Below, in pieces: positions 44,612 through 44,960 of a stretch of DNA of 44,960 nucleotides. The position numbers and the translations under genes are program-made. The notes beneath the pieces were generated by a model that searched no databases, was not told the origin of the DNA, and saw nothing but the letters and a program-made list of their open reading frames with translations. Source of the DNA: Betaproteobacteria bacterium HGW-Betaproteobacteria-16 (GTDB taxonomy: Bacteria > Pseudomonadota > Gammaproteobacteria > Burkholderiales > Burkholderiaceae_C); contig PHCQ01000039.1 in NCBI GenBank assembly GCA_002840835.1, positions 1 through 44,960 on the forward strand, in the 5' to 3' direction. The stretch's first letter is position 1, and each line of letters opens with the position of its first letter.

Positions 44612-44960
44612 TTATTCTCCTTTGCCGTCCGCAGCTGCAGGTGCGGGTGCGTCTTTGCGAACGCGCTTAACGGCGGGTTTGGTTTCTGCGCCGTCGGTGG
44701 CAACAGCAGGCTTGTCGCTGCCATCGGCCGGGGCGGCATTGGCGCCAGGGCGGCGAACCGCAGCGCGGGCAGGAGGACCTGCCGGACGCTCACGGCGCGG
44801 ACCGCGCGGACGACGCTCTTCTTCCACACGCGGCTCGGCAGCCACGGGCGCATCATTGCGGCCCAGGGTGTCGCCCTTGTAGACCCAGACCTTGACACCG
44901 ATGATGCCGTAGGTGGTCTTGGCTTCGGACGTGCCGTAGTCGATGTCGGCGCGCAGGGTG
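44612..44960 (-). CDS. rpsC: C-terminal part of small ribosomal subunit protein uS3
   Basis: The last 115 residues are visible; the start lies beyond the window. '[29 protein letters not shown]' (in part) is the conserved end of the S3 core. It continues into a tail of about 80 residues rich in Ala, Pro and Arg ('[19 protein letters not shown]'), longer than the E. coli S3 tail and typical of betaproteobacteria. The stop is two bases before rplP. Confidence 0.97.
   Translation of the reverse strand, partial: TLRADIDYGTSEAKTTYGIIGVKVWVYKGDTLGRNDAPVAAEPRVEEERRPRGPRRERPAGPPARAAVRRPGANAAPADGSDKPAVATDGAETKPAVKRVRKDAPAPAAADGKGE

Overview
The window is a high-GC chromosomal segment from a betaproteobacterium, most likely a member of the Comamonadaceae such as Hydrogenophaga or a close relative. 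This rests on gene content and order: a 3-hydroxybenzoate hydroxylase of the Comamonas MobA type, the dat-ybeD-lipB-lipA block, a short EIIA-HPr-EI phosphotransferase set with no sugar permease, an intact atpIBEFHAGDC operon, and the tail of an S10 ribosomal operon. No insertion sequence, prophage, CRISPR array or rRNA was seen.

Layout. Positions 1-4554 hold the end of a small secreted protein, an aldo/keto reductase with a dyad-rich promoter, an ArgO/LysE-type amino-acid exporter, and a divergent MarR regulator / aromatic hydroxylase pair (mobR/mobA-like) sharing a palindromic operator. Positions 4633-14594 are an accessory catabolic island. On the minus strand lie porin, APC permease, a class III PLP enzyme of the phospho-lyase type and an APH-fold small-molecule kinase. 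On the plus strand lie a semialdehyde dehydrogenase, a class III omega-aminotransferase, a Tm-1-like UPF0261 protein and a HAD hydrolase. Between the two halves (9505-9630) lies a decayed fragment of a second kinase gene. The kinase and phospho-lyase together suggest 'phosphorylate, then eliminate phosphate' chemistry on an amino alcohol or hydroxyamino acid (5-hydroxylysine or ethanolamine are the known precedents), and the other half could oxidise and transaminate the product. This is the best candidate here for an undescribed pathway.

Positions 14751-20828 hold tRNA-Arg(CCG), a membrane-anchored dihaem cytochrome c, a three-gene set (SnoaL-like, YheT-like hydrolase, conserved unknown), a LemA/TPM/TPM envelope cluster, and a cyclic-nucleotide-binding protein. 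Positions 21049-28675 are the complete F1Fo ATP synthase operon with its promoter and terminator. From 28728 to 31728 lie D-amino acid aminotransferase and the lipoate synthesis genes, followed by an AraC regulator, an AhpD-like protein and a DMT exporter.

Positions 33923-36477 hold the regulatory-type PTS (EIIA, HPr, EI). From 36593 to 43547 are an MFS transporter, a lipoprotein, a CaiB-type CoA transferase, two thioredoxin-fold proteins, a cytochrome c'/b561 divergent pair, a GNAT acetyltransferase and a Prx5-type peroxiredoxin. The window ends in rpsQ, rpmC, rplP and the 3' part of rpsC (minus strand). Positions, reading frames and motifs were read directly; substrates and pathway roles are family-based inference.
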